Source of the DNA: Acidobacteriaceae bacterium | GTDB lineage: Bacteria > Acidobacteriota > Terriglobia > Terriglobales > Acidobacteriaceae | Direction: 5' to 3' | Length of the DNA stretch: 45,198 nt | Assembly: GCA_031296325.1 (NCBI GenBank) | Contig: JARLFY010000078.1 | Span: forward strand, 1 to 45,198 | Shown here: in pieces, positions 35,239 to 43,833 of the stretch | How positions within the stretch are numbered: position 1 is the first letter of the stretch | Layout: each line of letters opens with the position of its first letter | Notes under the pieces: model-generated | What the model saw: the letters and a program-made list of their open reading frames with translations, nothing else | Database searches by the model: none | What the model was told of the DNA's origin: nothing | Position numbers and translations under genes: made by a program

Positions 35239-38200
35239 ATGTCTCTTCACTTGCATTTATTCGATCTCGCCGTCGTTGGGTTGTATCTTGTCGCGATCAC
35301 GCTCTTCGGCCTGCGCTTCAGCCGTCATCGCGCGGCCAAGGGGGCGACGGCGCAGGACCGCTCCCTGCGCGGCTACTTTCTGGCCAACAAGACGATTCCC
35401 TGGTGGGCCATCGGGCTTTCGATCGTCTCGGCGGAGACCTCCACGTTGACCATCATCGGCACTCCCGGGCTGGCCTTCGCCGGAGACTTCGGCTTTCTCC
35501 AGATCGTTCTCGGCTACATGTGCGGGCGCGTCGTCGTCGCCGCGCTCTTCCTGCCAAAGTACTTTCAGGGCGAGATGATGACGGCCTACCAACTCATCGA
35601 CCGTCGCTTCGGCCACACCCTGCACAAGGTCACCGCCGGACTCTTTCTGCTGACCCGCGCCGCAGCCGAGGGAGTGCGCGTCTTCGCCGTCTCCATCGTC
35701 GTCGGCATTGCGATTGGCACGGGAGACGTTCTCTCCATCGCCATCATCTCCGCGCTGACGCTGCTCTATACCTTCGAGGGCGGAATGGCCGCCGTCATCT
35801 GGACCGACGTCGTCCAGATGGCGATCTATATTGGCGGAACGCTCGTAGCCATCTGGTCTCTGGGCGCGCACGTCCCCGGCGGCTGGGCGACGATTCACGC
35901 GGTCGGCGCGGCGGCGGGCAGGTTCCACATGCTCAACTTCGCCATGAACCTGACCACGACCTACACCTTCTGGGCCGGAGTCCTGGGCGGAACCTTCCTG
36001 ACCATGGCCTCGCACGGCACCGATCAATTGATGGTGCAGCGCATGCTGGCCGCGCGCAACCTCAGCGAATCGCGCCTCGCTCTGCTCTCCAGCGGCGTGG
36101 TCATCTTCATCCAGTTTGCGCTCTTCCTCCTGATCGGCGCAGGCCTCTTCGTCTTCTACGGAATGCATCCGGCAGCACTTGCGGAGATTGGCGGAGGGAA
36201 CGGGAATCGCATCTTTCCCGCCTTCATCGTCTACGAGATGCCAACCGGCATTGCGGGCCTGTTGATCGCCGCGATCCTTGCCGCAGCAATGTCGAACCTC
36301 AGCGCCGCGCTCAACTCGCTCTCGTCCACCACCGTCGTCGACTTCTACATGGGCTGGCGTCCGCAGGCGGCTGCAAGCAATCCATCTGCCCACCGCGAAC
36401 GAATGCTCGTCTCCCGCGGCAGCACCGTGCTCTGGGCGCTCGTCCTCTTCGCCGTCGCCGTCTACGCGGTCCACACAGGCGGCAAGGGCAACGTCGTCGA
36501 GATCGGCCTCTCCATCGCCTCGGTAGCCTACGGCTGCCTGCTGGGAGTATTTTTGCTGGGAACCCTGACCAAGTACGCAACCCAAGGGGGAGCCATCGTG
36601 GGCATGATTACCGGCTTCGCGCTGAACATGGCACTGTGGCTGCAAAAATCGACGGTGCATGCGGCAGGAGTAAAAGTTCCGAAGGTAGCCTGGACGTGGT
36701 ACGTCCTGATCGGCGCGCTGGTCACCTTCGCCGTCGGCTCGCTGGCCTCTGTGATCTTCCGCAGCCGAGCGCGCAAAACCGCAACCGCCGCAGCTCTGCT
36801 CCTCACTCTCTCCCTGCCTCTCGGACTCTCCCTGTCCGTGCCTTTCTTGTTGTCATCCCGCAGCGCAGCGCAGGGATCTGCTTCTCCCGCAGCACAGCCC
36901 ACACCAGCGCATTCCTCATCGCCATCCCCAGCCAACACAGCCGCACCCGACTTCTCCGCCGTCTCGCTCGCCATCAACACCGCCATCGCGCAGCACAAAC
37001 TTCCCGGCGCGGTGGTCGTCATCGGCCACCGCGGCAAGATCGTCTTCGAGCAGGCCTATGGCGTGCGCAAGTTGGCGGGCGAACCCGGCCTCGACGGCAC
37101 CCCATCCCCCGCCGAGCCGATGACCACCGACACCATCTTCGACATGGCCTCGACGACCAAGGTGTTGGTGACGGCGACCGCGATCATGCAACTCTACGAG
37201 GCGGGCAAGCTCGACCTCGACGACCCCGTCGCCCAATACCTCCCGGAGTTCGCCGCCAACGGCAAGCAGGTGGTCACCATCCGCGAGCTGCTCACCCACT
37301 ACTCCGACCTGCCACCCGACGTGGACCTCAAAGACGCATGGGGCCTCGCCAAGCCGGACAAGGCCGAAGGCATCCGCCGCGCCCTCGCCGCCCCGCTCAC
37401 CACCACCCCCGGCACCCACTTCGAGTACTCCGACATCAACTACATCGTCCTCGGCGCGCTGGTAGAAAAACTGAGTGGGGAGAGGCTCGATACCTATGCG
37501 CAACACCACATATTCGAGCCGCTCCAGATGACACGTACCCGCTATCTGGCGATAGACGAAGCCTGCGGGGACACCCGCGTCCTCACCGTCAACTTTTCCC
37601 ATCCAGCAAAAACACAGATCTTCAGTTCTCTTCCCGAGTGCATCTCGCCCACCGCACCTCCGATGGGCTGGAACATCTCCATCTGGGTACCGAAGACCGC
37701 ACCTACCGCTCACGACAACGAAGGTACCGCCGAGACCAATCCAGACTTCGACCACCTCCTGCGCGGGACGGTACACGATTCCACGACGCGGCGAATGGGC
37801 GGTGTAGCAGGCCACGCGGGAGTCTTCTCCACGGCGGACGATACAGCCCTCTTCGCCCAATCCCTGCTCGACCGCCTCGCCGGTCGCCCCAGCAACTTCC
37901 CCCTGAAGCGCGAGACGCTGGAACTGATGACCACGCCGCAGCAGCCGGAGACCGCCCAGAGCGGTGCAACCATCTTCACGCAGGACGGCAAAACCACCAC
38001 CGGCATAGCCCAACGCGGCCTCGGCTGGGACATCAACTCGGCCTTCTCCCGCCCACGCGGCTCGGTCTTCCCCACGATTGGCGCGCCCGTTCCCGCCAGC
38101 TTCGGCCACACCGGCTTCACCGGCACAAGCCTCTGGCTCGATCCAGCCAGCGACAGCTACGTCATCCTGCTCTCGAACGCCATCCACCCGCGCGGCAATC

Positions 38201-39663
38201 CCCCGATCTCCACCCTGCGCGGCGAGGTGGCCACCGCCGCCGCCAAGGCGCTGGAACTTGGATCGCCCCCATCTGGCATTGTCATGAAACCCCATGGCTT
38301 GTCATTCCGCAGCGCAGCGGAGGAATCTGCCTCTCCCACAGTGCCACAACCCCATACCCTCACCGGCATCGACGTCCTCGAATCCACCAACTTCGCCGCG
38401 CTCAAAGAGGCCGCAGCGCGTAACGGAGGCCATCTCCGCCTTGGCCTGCTGACCAACCAGACCGGCCTTGACGCGCATGGCCGTCGCACCATCGACATTC
38501 TGAACAGCATCGGCGATGGCGTCGAGCTAACCAAGCTCTTCTCCCCCGAGCACGGCCTCTTCGGGGCCAAGGACTCCACCAACATCGGTCAGGAGATCGA
38601 CGCCACAACCGGCCTCAAGGTCATCAGCCTCTACGGAGCAAAAGAAGAAGACCGCCGCCCCAAGCACGAGGACATGCTCGATATTGACGCCGTCGTCATC
38701 GATCTCCAGGACGCCGGAGTCCGCTTCTACACCTACGAGACCGTCCTCTACTACTTTCTCGAAGCGACTGGGTGTGATCGTTCCTCATACAACTTCAAGT
38801 TAATCGTGCTCGATCGCCCCAATCCCATCGCAGGTCTGGCGGTCGAAGGCCCCGTCTCCGACGCGCATCCCTCGTACATCAATGCCACTCCACTCCCCCT
38901 GCGCCACGGCATGACCCTCGGTGAGTTGGCCGCCTACATGCGAGTCGGGGTATTCCAGGGATGTTATGTCGGCGGCGTCCCCTTGCCGGGTCGCGAGTAC
39001 ATCCCCCTGCAATCCGCCTCAGGCTATCCCCCCTTCTACGAGGAGAACGGCGTAGTCGTCGTCCCGATGCAGAACTGGCATCGCGATGAGTTCTTCGACC
39101 AGACCGGCGTTCCGTGGGTCAACCCCTCGCCGAACCTGCGCAGCACCACCGAGGCCACGCTCTACCCCGCGCTGGGCATGATGGACTTTACCAACGTCAG
39201 CGTAGGCCGAGGCACGGCAACGCCCTTCGAGATCTTCGGCGCAGGTGTGACTCCCGCCAGCAAAGACTCACCCGCGACTCCTGCATGGTTCGATGGCAAG
39301 ACGGTCGCTGCCTACCTGACCGCGCGCAAGATTCCCGGCGTGGCCTTCGCCGCGACCCACTTCTCCGTCGCCGAAGACGCGAACCATTATCCGTATCATG
39401 GACAGACCATCGAGGGCGTCCGCTTTACCGTGACCGACCGCGCGGCCCTCGACTCGCCCGAGCTGGGAATCGAGATCCTCTCCGCCCTGCACCACCTCTA
39501 CCCCACGCAGTTCAAGCTGGACAAGGCCACCCCGCTGGTCGCGAACTCCGAGACGATGGCCGCCCTCACTCGCGGCGACGATCCGCGCTTGATTGCAGCC
39601 TCGTGGGCCGCCGCACTGGAGAAGTTCAAACAGCAGCGCGCCAAGGTCCTGCTCTACCCTTAG
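35239..39663 (+). CDS. Three-domain fusion: sodium:solute symporter, AmiE/beta-lactamase-fold hydrolase, NamZ exo-muramidase
   Basis: A single 1474-residue frame. Residues 1-535: SSS-family symporter with 13 clear helices, the Na-site signature GLLIAAILAAAMSNLSAALNS (about 340-360), and a probable 14th hydrophobic segment (about 515-536) after a basic RSRARK. About 560-1015: serine hydrolase of the class C beta-lactamase/AmiE fold with STTK (Ser638, Lys641), YSD (730-732) and HTG (957-959). About 1036-1474: DUF1343/NamZ (GH171) with FSPEHGLFG (1101-1109), DLQDAGVRFYTY and LDRPNPIAG. Both joints (537-549 and 1021-1032) are encoded by family A repeats read in the same frame. In Bacillus the amidase AmiE and NamZ are separate genes of the MurNAc-recovery cluster. 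The combination suggests release and import of MurNAc; transport substrate is inference. Confidence 0.88.
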   Translation: MSLHLHLFDLAVVGLYLVAITLFGLRFSRHRAAKGATAQDRSLRGYFLANKTIPWWAIGLSIVSAETSTLTIIGTPGLAFAGDFGFLQIVLGYMCGRVVVAALFLPKYFQGEMMTAYQLIDRRFGHTLHKVTAGLFLLTRAAAEGVRVFAVSIVVGIAIGTGDVLSIAIISALTLLYTFEGGMAAVIWTDVVQMAIYIGGTLVAIWSLGAHVPGGWATIHAVGAAAGRFHMLNFAMNLTTTYTFWAGVLGGTFLTMASHGTDQLMVQRMLAARNLSESRLALLSSGVVIFIQFALFLLIGAGLFVFYGMHPAALAEIGGGNGNRIFPAFIVYEMPTGIAGLLIAAILAAAMSNLSAALNSLSSTTVVDFYMGWRPQAAASNPSAHRERMLVSRGSTVLWALVLFAVAVYAVHTGGKGNVVEIGLSIASVAYGCLLGVFLLGTLTKYATQGGAIVGMITGFALNMALWLQKSTVHAAGVKVPKVAWTWYVLIGALVTFAVGSLASVIFRSRARKTATAAALLLTLSLPLGLSLSVPFLLSSRSAAQGSASPAAQPTPAHSSSPSPANTAAPDFSAVSLAINTAIAQHKLPGAVVVIGHRGKIVFEQAYGVRKLAGEPGLDGTPSPAEPMTTDTIFDMASTTKVLVTATAIMQLYEAGKLDLDDPVAQYLPEFAANGKQVVTIRELLTHYSDLPPDVDLKDAWGLAKPDKAEGIRRALAAPLTTTPGTHFEYSDINYIVLGALVEKLSGERLDTYAQHHIFEPLQMTRTRYLAIDEACGDTRVLTVNFSHPAKTQIFSSLPECISPTAPPMGWNISIWVPKTAPTAHDNEGTAETNPDFDHLLRGTVHDSTTRRMGGVAGHAGVFSTADDTALFAQSLLDRLAGRPSNFPLKRETLELMTTPQQPETAQSGATIFTQDGKTTTGIAQRGLGWDINSAFSRPRGSVFPTIGAPVPASFGHTGFTGTSLWLDPASDSYVILLSNAIHPRGNPPISTLRGEVATAAAKALELGSPPSGIVMKPHGLSFRSAAEESASPTVPQPHTLTGIDVLESTNFAALKEAAARNGGHLRLGLLTNQTGLDAHGRRTIDILNSIGDGVELTKLFSPEHGLFGAKDSTNIGQEIDATTGLKVISLYGAKEEDRRPKHEDMLDIDAVVIDLQDAGVRFYTYETVLYYFLEATGCDRSSYNFKLIVLDRPNPIAGLAVEGPVSDAHPSYINATPLPLRHGMTLGELAAYMRVGVFQGCYVGGVPLPGREYIPLQSASGYPPFYEENGVVVVPMQNWHRDEFFDQTGVPWVNPSPNLRSTTEATLYPALGMMDFTNVSVGRGTATPFEIFGAGVTPASKDSPATPAWFDGKTVAAYLTARKIPGVAFAATHFSVAEDANHYPYHGQTIEGVRFTVTDRAALDSPELGIEILSALHHLYPTQFKLDKATPLVANSETMAALTRGDDPRLIAASWAAALEKFKQQRAKVLLYP
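36846..36886 (+). repeat. Family A repeat inside a coding region, joint 1
   Basis: TTGTTGTCATCCCGCAGC then GCAGCGCAGGGATCTGCTTCT, in gene orientation, encoding Ser/Ala-rich linker residues 537-549 between the symporter and the hydrolase. Confidence 0.85.
38298..38336 (+). repeat. Family A repeat inside a coding region, joint 2
   Basis: CTTGTCATTCCGCAGC then GCAGCGGAGGAATCTGCCTCT, in gene orientation, encoding residues 1021-1032 between hydrolase and NamZ domains. Same reading frame of the repeat as joint 1. Confidence 0.88.
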
Positions 39664-39712
39664 GCGGTATCGACATATAGCTCTTTTGTAATTGCAGTTG
39701 TCCTTGCCTGTT

Positions 39713-39775
39713 TTTGTTTGTCATTCCGCAGCCTTTTGTTTGTCATTCCGCAGCGCAGCGGAGGAATCTGCTTTT
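39713..39775 (+). repeat. Family A repeat with two-fold head
   Basis: Heads TTTGTTTGTCATTCCGCAGC at 39713 and 39735 (22 bases apart); the second continues to GCAGCGGAGGAATCTGC. It starts 50 bases after the stop codon of the fusion gene. Confidence 0.85.
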
Positions 39776-39873
39776 CTTCCTTCGACGACGATATACCCCA
39801 TTATGAGAACTGCTCTAATCAGGCTGCGAGATTCGCCCCGGAGTCTGCCGCCCTTCTGGAAGAGCTACCGAGC

Positions 39874-39921
39874 CTTATCCGCCTTGATCCGTGCTTCTAT
39901 CCGCGTCATCCGTGTTAAGCC
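39874..39921. repeat. Family C repeat, ATCCG units
   Basis: TTATCCGCC, TGATCCGTGC, TATCCGCG and CATCCGTGTTAA units in the gap between the convergent fusion and NUDIX genes (39664-39943). No gene seen there. Confidence 0.55.
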
Positions 39922-39943
39922 TTTTCTCTCTTCACGGTCAATT

Positions 39944-40528
39944 TCACCGCTGACGCTCGCGCCACAGGCGGTAGACGCCCCATGCCGCCACCGAGCAGTT
40001 ATCGACCAGCGTTCCGTCCAGAATCATCGTCTCGAACTCGGCCACGCTGACTCGCCGCACCTCGATGTCGCACTCCTCGGCATCGCGCTCAGGCTCACCC
40101 TGCGTCAACCCCTCGGCGAGAAAGACATGCTGCTGCTGATTCATCGCACCATAGGCGATCTGTAGCGTAGTCAGCAGCGTCATCCGTTCCGCGCGCAGAC
40201 CAGTCTCCTCGCGCAGTTCTCCACGCGCCAGTTCTTCGGGCACGACCTCTGCGGTCTCCCATCCGCCCTGCGGAAACTCCACATGGCGCGCCCCCACGGT
40301 GTAGCGAAACTGCTCCACCAGATAGAGAAACTCGCCCTCGGCAGTCGATTCCAGAGGAATCACGATGCAGGCCGGATCCTTGTCCACCACGCCATAGATG
40401 CCGCGCTGGCCGTTGGCGCGTTCAATCACATCCTCGCGCACTCGCGTCCAGTGGTTGCGATAGACCTCGCGGCTGCTGATTGTTTTGATCGAACCGCGAG
40501 AGGCGTCCGCCGCGACGTTTGCGCTCAA
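39944..40528 (-). CDS. NUDIX hydrolase (ADP-ribose pyrophosphatase-like)
   Basis: Hydrolyses nucleoside diphosphates linked to another moiety; ADP-ribose or a nucleotide sugar is likely for this subgroup. The Nudix box is recognisable as GGWETAEVVPEELAR then GELREETGL; the catalytic EExG part is intact, but the usual Arg of RELxEE is Gly and the box has one extra residue. The TTG start at 40528 overlaps the upstream GH127 stop as TTGA; the longer frame merely overlaps GH127 in another frame. The 194-residue length is normal. Translational coupling to GH127 hints at work on an arabinose-derived or nucleotide-sugar metabolite, which is inference. Confidence 0.85.
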   Translation of the reverse strand: MSANVAADASRGSIKTISSREVYRNHWTRVREDVIERANGQRGIYGVVDKDPACIVIPLESTAEGEFLYLVEQFRYTVGARHVEFPQGGWETAEVVPEELARGELREETGLRAERMTLLTTLQIAYGAMNQQQHVFLAEGLTQGEPERDAEECDIEVRRVSVAEFETMILDGTLVDNCSVAAWGVYRLWRERQR

Positions 40529-42483
40529 GCCTTCTTCTCCGTTCCCCAGTAGACCGCGTACTTCTCGTCCGTAATCGAGAAGAGCGGCTTCACCGGAGGA
40601 GCGTCCTTCGCGGTCGACTTGAAGGCCAGATCCTTGGCCGAGGAGACCTCGATCCACTGTGCAGCCTCGCCCTCCGGAGCAATCGGAGCCGCCCCTGCCG
40701 GACCAAGATCCTTGTCCTTCGGGCAGGAGTCGTATCCGCCGATCTTCAGCGGCCCGTCCTTCGGCCCTGCGCCCAGATCCGCCGCCAGCACCAACGGCCC
40801 ATAGAGCGCGGCGCGCAGCGAGGAATCGCCCAACAGAGGCTCGCTGCTGAGCTGCATCGGCAGCTTCAGCTCGATCCTGTCGCCGTCCCGCCACTCGCGC
40901 GTCAGCGAAAGGTAGCTTCCCGGCTGCGCGAAGGCCTCCAGTTCGCGCCCATTGATGCTCACCGATCCGCCCGCCGCGACCCAGCCCGGAATGCGCAGGT
41001 TGATCGTCCGTCGCTGGGGCGCAGCGACCTTCACGCGCAACGTCGTTCCCTGCTCGCTCGGGAACGAGGTCTGCTGGCGCAGGCCGAACTTCTCTTCCTT
41101 CCAGTCCAACTCTGCCGAGATGAACTGATTGACCCACACATTGCTCGCATCGTGGAAGAACACGGTGTCATTGAACTTGGCGAACTCCTCCGCGCCCGTT
41201 CCCGTGCAGCACCAGAAGGAGTTCTCCGCCGAGTGGACGTGCCGCCAGTAGCCCGCCGCCAGCGGGAAGAAGTACTGCTTCAATCCCTGCGCGTTCTGCG
41301 TTCCCATGCGGCAGTTCCACAAGCTGCGCTCGTAGGCGTCCATCCAGCGCGCCTCGCCGGTCCAGGAGAGCAGGTGGCGATCCAGCTTCATCAGGTTGTA
41401 GGCCACGCAGCACTCGGCGTTGTGATACTTCAGGCTGCCCCGCAGATCGCCCGGATCGTTGCGCCAGAACTCGCCCACGCTGGTATTGCCGATGGCGTAG
41501 TTGCGCTCGGTCAGCACCTCGTCCAGGAAGTATTGCGCAATGTCGCGATAGCGCGCCTCGCCCGTCAGCTCGTACATCCGCGCCGCGCCGATCACCTTGG
41601 GGACGTGCGTGTTCGCGTGCAGATTCTTCATCTCATCGCGATGTCCGGCCAGCGCATTCAGAAAGATCGGCTGCTCGAAGAGACGCGCCGTGTCGAGATA
41701 CTGCTGCTTGCCGGTCAGCCCGTAGAGGTTGACCAGAACCTCGTTCATGCCGCCGTACTCGGTGCGCAGCATGAACTGGCGCTGATCGTCGCCAATGTTC
41801 TCGAAGAACTTGCGAGTCCAGCCAGCGATGCCCTCGGCGGTCTCCAGCGCCTGCTCGTTGCCGGTGTGGACGTACATATCGACCAGCCCAGCCATAATCT
41901 TGTGCAGGGTATAGAACGGCGCCCAGACATCATGGCCATCCCACTGCTTGGCCTCGTGAGCCAACGCGTCGAAGTGTCCCGCAGCGAACGCGCCCAGATA
42001 GCCATTGCCGTTCGCCTTCTGGCAGCGCGCCATCTCGGCCACCATCACGTCGCCGCGCTTGCGCAGCGTATCGTTGCCCGCGCTGGCGTAGGCCAACGCT
42101 ACGGCAGAGAGGTAGTGCCCGCCGTTGAAGTGTCCGCGCAGATTGCAGTCCGGCCTCTCCCAACCGCCGTAGGGCGTCGCAGTCGAGGCAATCCCGCTGG
42201 TGATGCGAAAGCTGTGCAGCAGGCGATCCGTCGTCAGCGAGTCGAGATACCTCTGGTTGATCTCCGCCTGCACCTGAAAGACTCCGTCCAGAAGACGCAC
42301 CTGGGTCATGGGGAACGGCACCAGCTTGCCGGACTGTCCCGGCTTGCCCGTCACAAAATCGTCCCGCTTGCTCTGCTGTGGAATCAGTGCACCCAGCGCG
42401 CTATGGCCCAGCGTGATCCCTCCAACCATTGCCGTCATTCCGGCCAGAACGCTCCGCCGACTGGTCAAAAACTGTTCACACAT
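40525..42483 (-). CDS. Exported beta-L-arabinofuranosidase, glycoside hydrolase family 127 (DUF1680)
   Basis: Removes beta-L-arabinofuranosyl residues from plant glycoproteins or pectin side chains. The 652-residue protein begins with a twin-Arg-type signal (SRRSVLAGMTAMVGGITLG) and then the alpha/alpha-barrel of GH127. The conserved Glu/Cys set that coordinates zinc and supplies the cysteine nucleophile is seen in NAECCVAYNL (about residue 360) and FWCCTGTGAEEF (about 423). A C-terminal beta-sandwich domain follows (RTINLRIPGWVAAG). It overlaps the NUDIX gene downstream. With the PL4 lyase at 10 kb it points to growth on plant cell-wall polymers. Confidence 0.92.
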   Translation of the reverse strand: MCEQFLTSRRSVLAGMTAMVGGITLGHSALGALIPQQSKRDDFVTGKPGQSGKLVPFPMTQVRLLDGVFQVQAEINQRYLDSLTTDRLLHSFRITSGIASTATPYGGWERPDCNLRGHFNGGHYLSAVALAYASAGNDTLRKRGDVMVAEMARCQKANGNGYLGAFAAGHFDALAHEAKQWDGHDVWAPFYTLHKIMAGLVDMYVHTGNEQALETAEGIAGWTRKFFENIGDDQRQFMLRTEYGGMNEVLVNLYGLTGKQQYLDTARLFEQPIFLNALAGHRDEMKNLHANTHVPKVIGAARMYELTGEARYRDIAQYFLDEVLTERNYAIGNTSVGEFWRNDPGDLRGSLKYHNAECCVAYNLMKLDRHLLSWTGEARWMDAYERSLWNCRMGTQNAQGLKQYFFPLAAGYWRHVHSAENSFWCCTGTGAEEFAKFNDTVFFHDASNVWVNQFISAELDWKEEKFGLRQQTSFPSEQGTTLRVKVAAPQRRTINLRIPGWVAAGGSVSINGRELEAFAQPGSYLSLTREWRDGDRIELKLPMQLSSEPLLGDSSLRAALYGPLVLAADLGAGPKDGPLKIGGYDSCPKDKDLGPAGAAPIAPEGEAAQWIEVSSAKDLAFKSTAKDAPPVKPLFSITDEKYAVYWGTEKKA

Positions 42484-42595
42484 CCCAGACTCTCCCTCGC
42501 GCCAGCCCCGTCAACCGCAGGAAACAGCAGCGTCCGCAGTCTATCAACTTCAGCAACAAACCGACAAACCCAGCGCACATCACCCCCGCCGCAAC

Positions 42596-42624
42596 GAAAA
42601 GAGCCTCCCCAAGGGAGGCTCTTT
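42596..42624 (-). terminator. Rho-independent terminator after atpE
   Basis: On the minus strand GAAAGAGCCTCCC-TTG-GGGAGGCTCTTTT forms a perfect stem followed by T residues, 24 bases past the atpE stop. It closes the F0 gene cluster. Confidence 0.9.
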
Positions 42625-42647
42625 CATTACAGAAATCAGCTCGTCGC

Positions 42648-42950
42648 TTACTTGACGAAGAGGTAGATGATGACGAAGGTGAACAGAGCCAGCGACTCGA
42701 TGAAGGCCAAGCCGAGCATCAGAAAGAGGAAGATTGCAGGGCGTGCGCCGGGGTTCCGCGCGACAGCCTCCGAGGACGATGCGATCGCCTTGCCCTGGCC
42801 GATGCCGCACAGACCCGATGCGATTCCCATGCCGATTCCGGCGGCCAGTGGCGCATAGATGCTGGCTGCATCGCCGCTTCCCTGGGCAAACGCCGGCGTT
42901 GCCAACAGCAGCGCAGACAACGTCATAAAGATATATTGCAGTGTACGCAT
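42648..42950 (-). CDS. atpE: ATP synthase F0 subunit c, with N-terminal signal-like extension
   Basis: Forms the ion-translocating ring. The 100-residue product is about 20-25 residues longer than usual because of an N-terminal signal-peptide-like segment (LQYIFMTLSALLLATPAFAQ). Then come the helical hairpin with the GIGMGIASGLCGIGQG helix, the ARNPGAR loop and the second helix with the ion carboxylate Glu85 in AFIESLALF. Gln52 and Ser86 together with Glu85 match three of the residues seen in sodium-binding rings, but the usual Thr after Ser is Leu here. Last gene of the F0 cluster. Confidence 0.95.
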   Translation of the reverse strand: MRTLQYIFMTLSALLLATPAFAQGSGDAASIYAPLAAGIGMGIASGLCGIGQGKAIASSSEAVARNPGARPAIFLFLMLGLAFIESLALFTFVIIYLFVK

Positions 42951-43078
42951 TGTTTACTCCATTCTCCCAAAGTACGCTGCCAGTGGGTGGTTGAGGCTCA
43001 CCAAGCTGGCCCCCTCACGCTGAACGGCGTTGCTGCGCACCGCAGAGAGGAAGAGATCCTCTGCGGAGAAGTCAAAGT

Positions 43079-43810
43079 CTAATGATCGTGCGACGTCGAG
43101 AGCGACAGATAGCTCATCGCCAGCGCCATGAAGACGAATGCCTGGACCAATGCAACCAGCAGATGCAGAATCATGAACGGAATCGGGACAAAGACCGGAA
43201 TCAGCGAGAAGAAGGCCAGCGTCACCAATCCACCCGCCAGCATGTTGGCGTAAAGACGGACGGTGAGCGAGAGCATGCGCGCCAGATGCGAGATAATCTC
43301 GATCGGCAGCAGAAGCCACGCCAGCCACCACACCGGCCCAAGGAACTGCTTGACGTATCGCCAGCCGTTCACGCGAACGCCATGGTAGTGGTAGTACAAA
43401 AAGGTGAGGATCGCAAATCCCAGCGGCACGACGGCGTCTGCGGTCGGCGAAGCCAGTCCCGGAACCAGCCCCATCAGATTGCTGAGCAGAATGAACATTC
43501 CCAGAACCGTCAGATAGCTCAGGAATCGCTGGTACCCGTGGCCAATGATCGATTCGGCCTGGCCGGAGACGAACTCGTGAGTCATCTCGGCGAAGTTCTG
43601 CACCGTCGTCGGCTTCTCCACCTGTAGCGACAGGCGAACCACCACAAAGTAGAGCAGCAGTCCGCAAAACACCAGCAACTCCATCGCAAAGGCGTTGGTC
43701 ATCGGCGCTTCGGGATAGGTCGGATGAACGTGCAGAGTTCGCAGCAACGCGTCCACGGGGGCGGCAAAGTGGGCGTTCAGAATTCGCGTAAACAGTAACT
43801 GTGTCGGCAT
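43079..43810 (-). CDS. atpB: ATP synthase F0 subunit a
   Basis: Stator channel subunit. The 243-residue membrane protein has the essential Arg185 in LSLTVRLYANMLAGG, the ISHLARMLSL segment before it and a conserved C-terminal helix ending LSLSTSHDH. It lies 128 bases upstream of atpE on the same strand. Confidence 0.96.
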   Translation of the reverse strand: MPTQLLFTRILNAHFAAPVDALLRTLHVHPTYPEAPMTNAFAMELLVFCGLLLYFVVVRLSLQVEKPTTVQNFAEMTHEFVSGQAESIIGHGYQRFLSYLTVLGMFILLSNLMGLVPGLASPTADAVVPLGFAILTFLYYHYHGVRVNGWRYVKQFLGPVWWLAWLLLPIEIISHLARMLSLTVRLYANMLAGGLVTLAFFSLIPVFVPIPFMILHLLVALVQAFVFMALAMSYLSLSTSHDH

Positions 43811-43833
43811 AACGTTCTACATCGCTCCAGCAA

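Noticed and set aside
35403..38423. 1006-codon alternative frame over the fusion gene
   Set aside because: Arg/His/Pro-rich shadow frame without any domain; the +1 frame shows three clear families.
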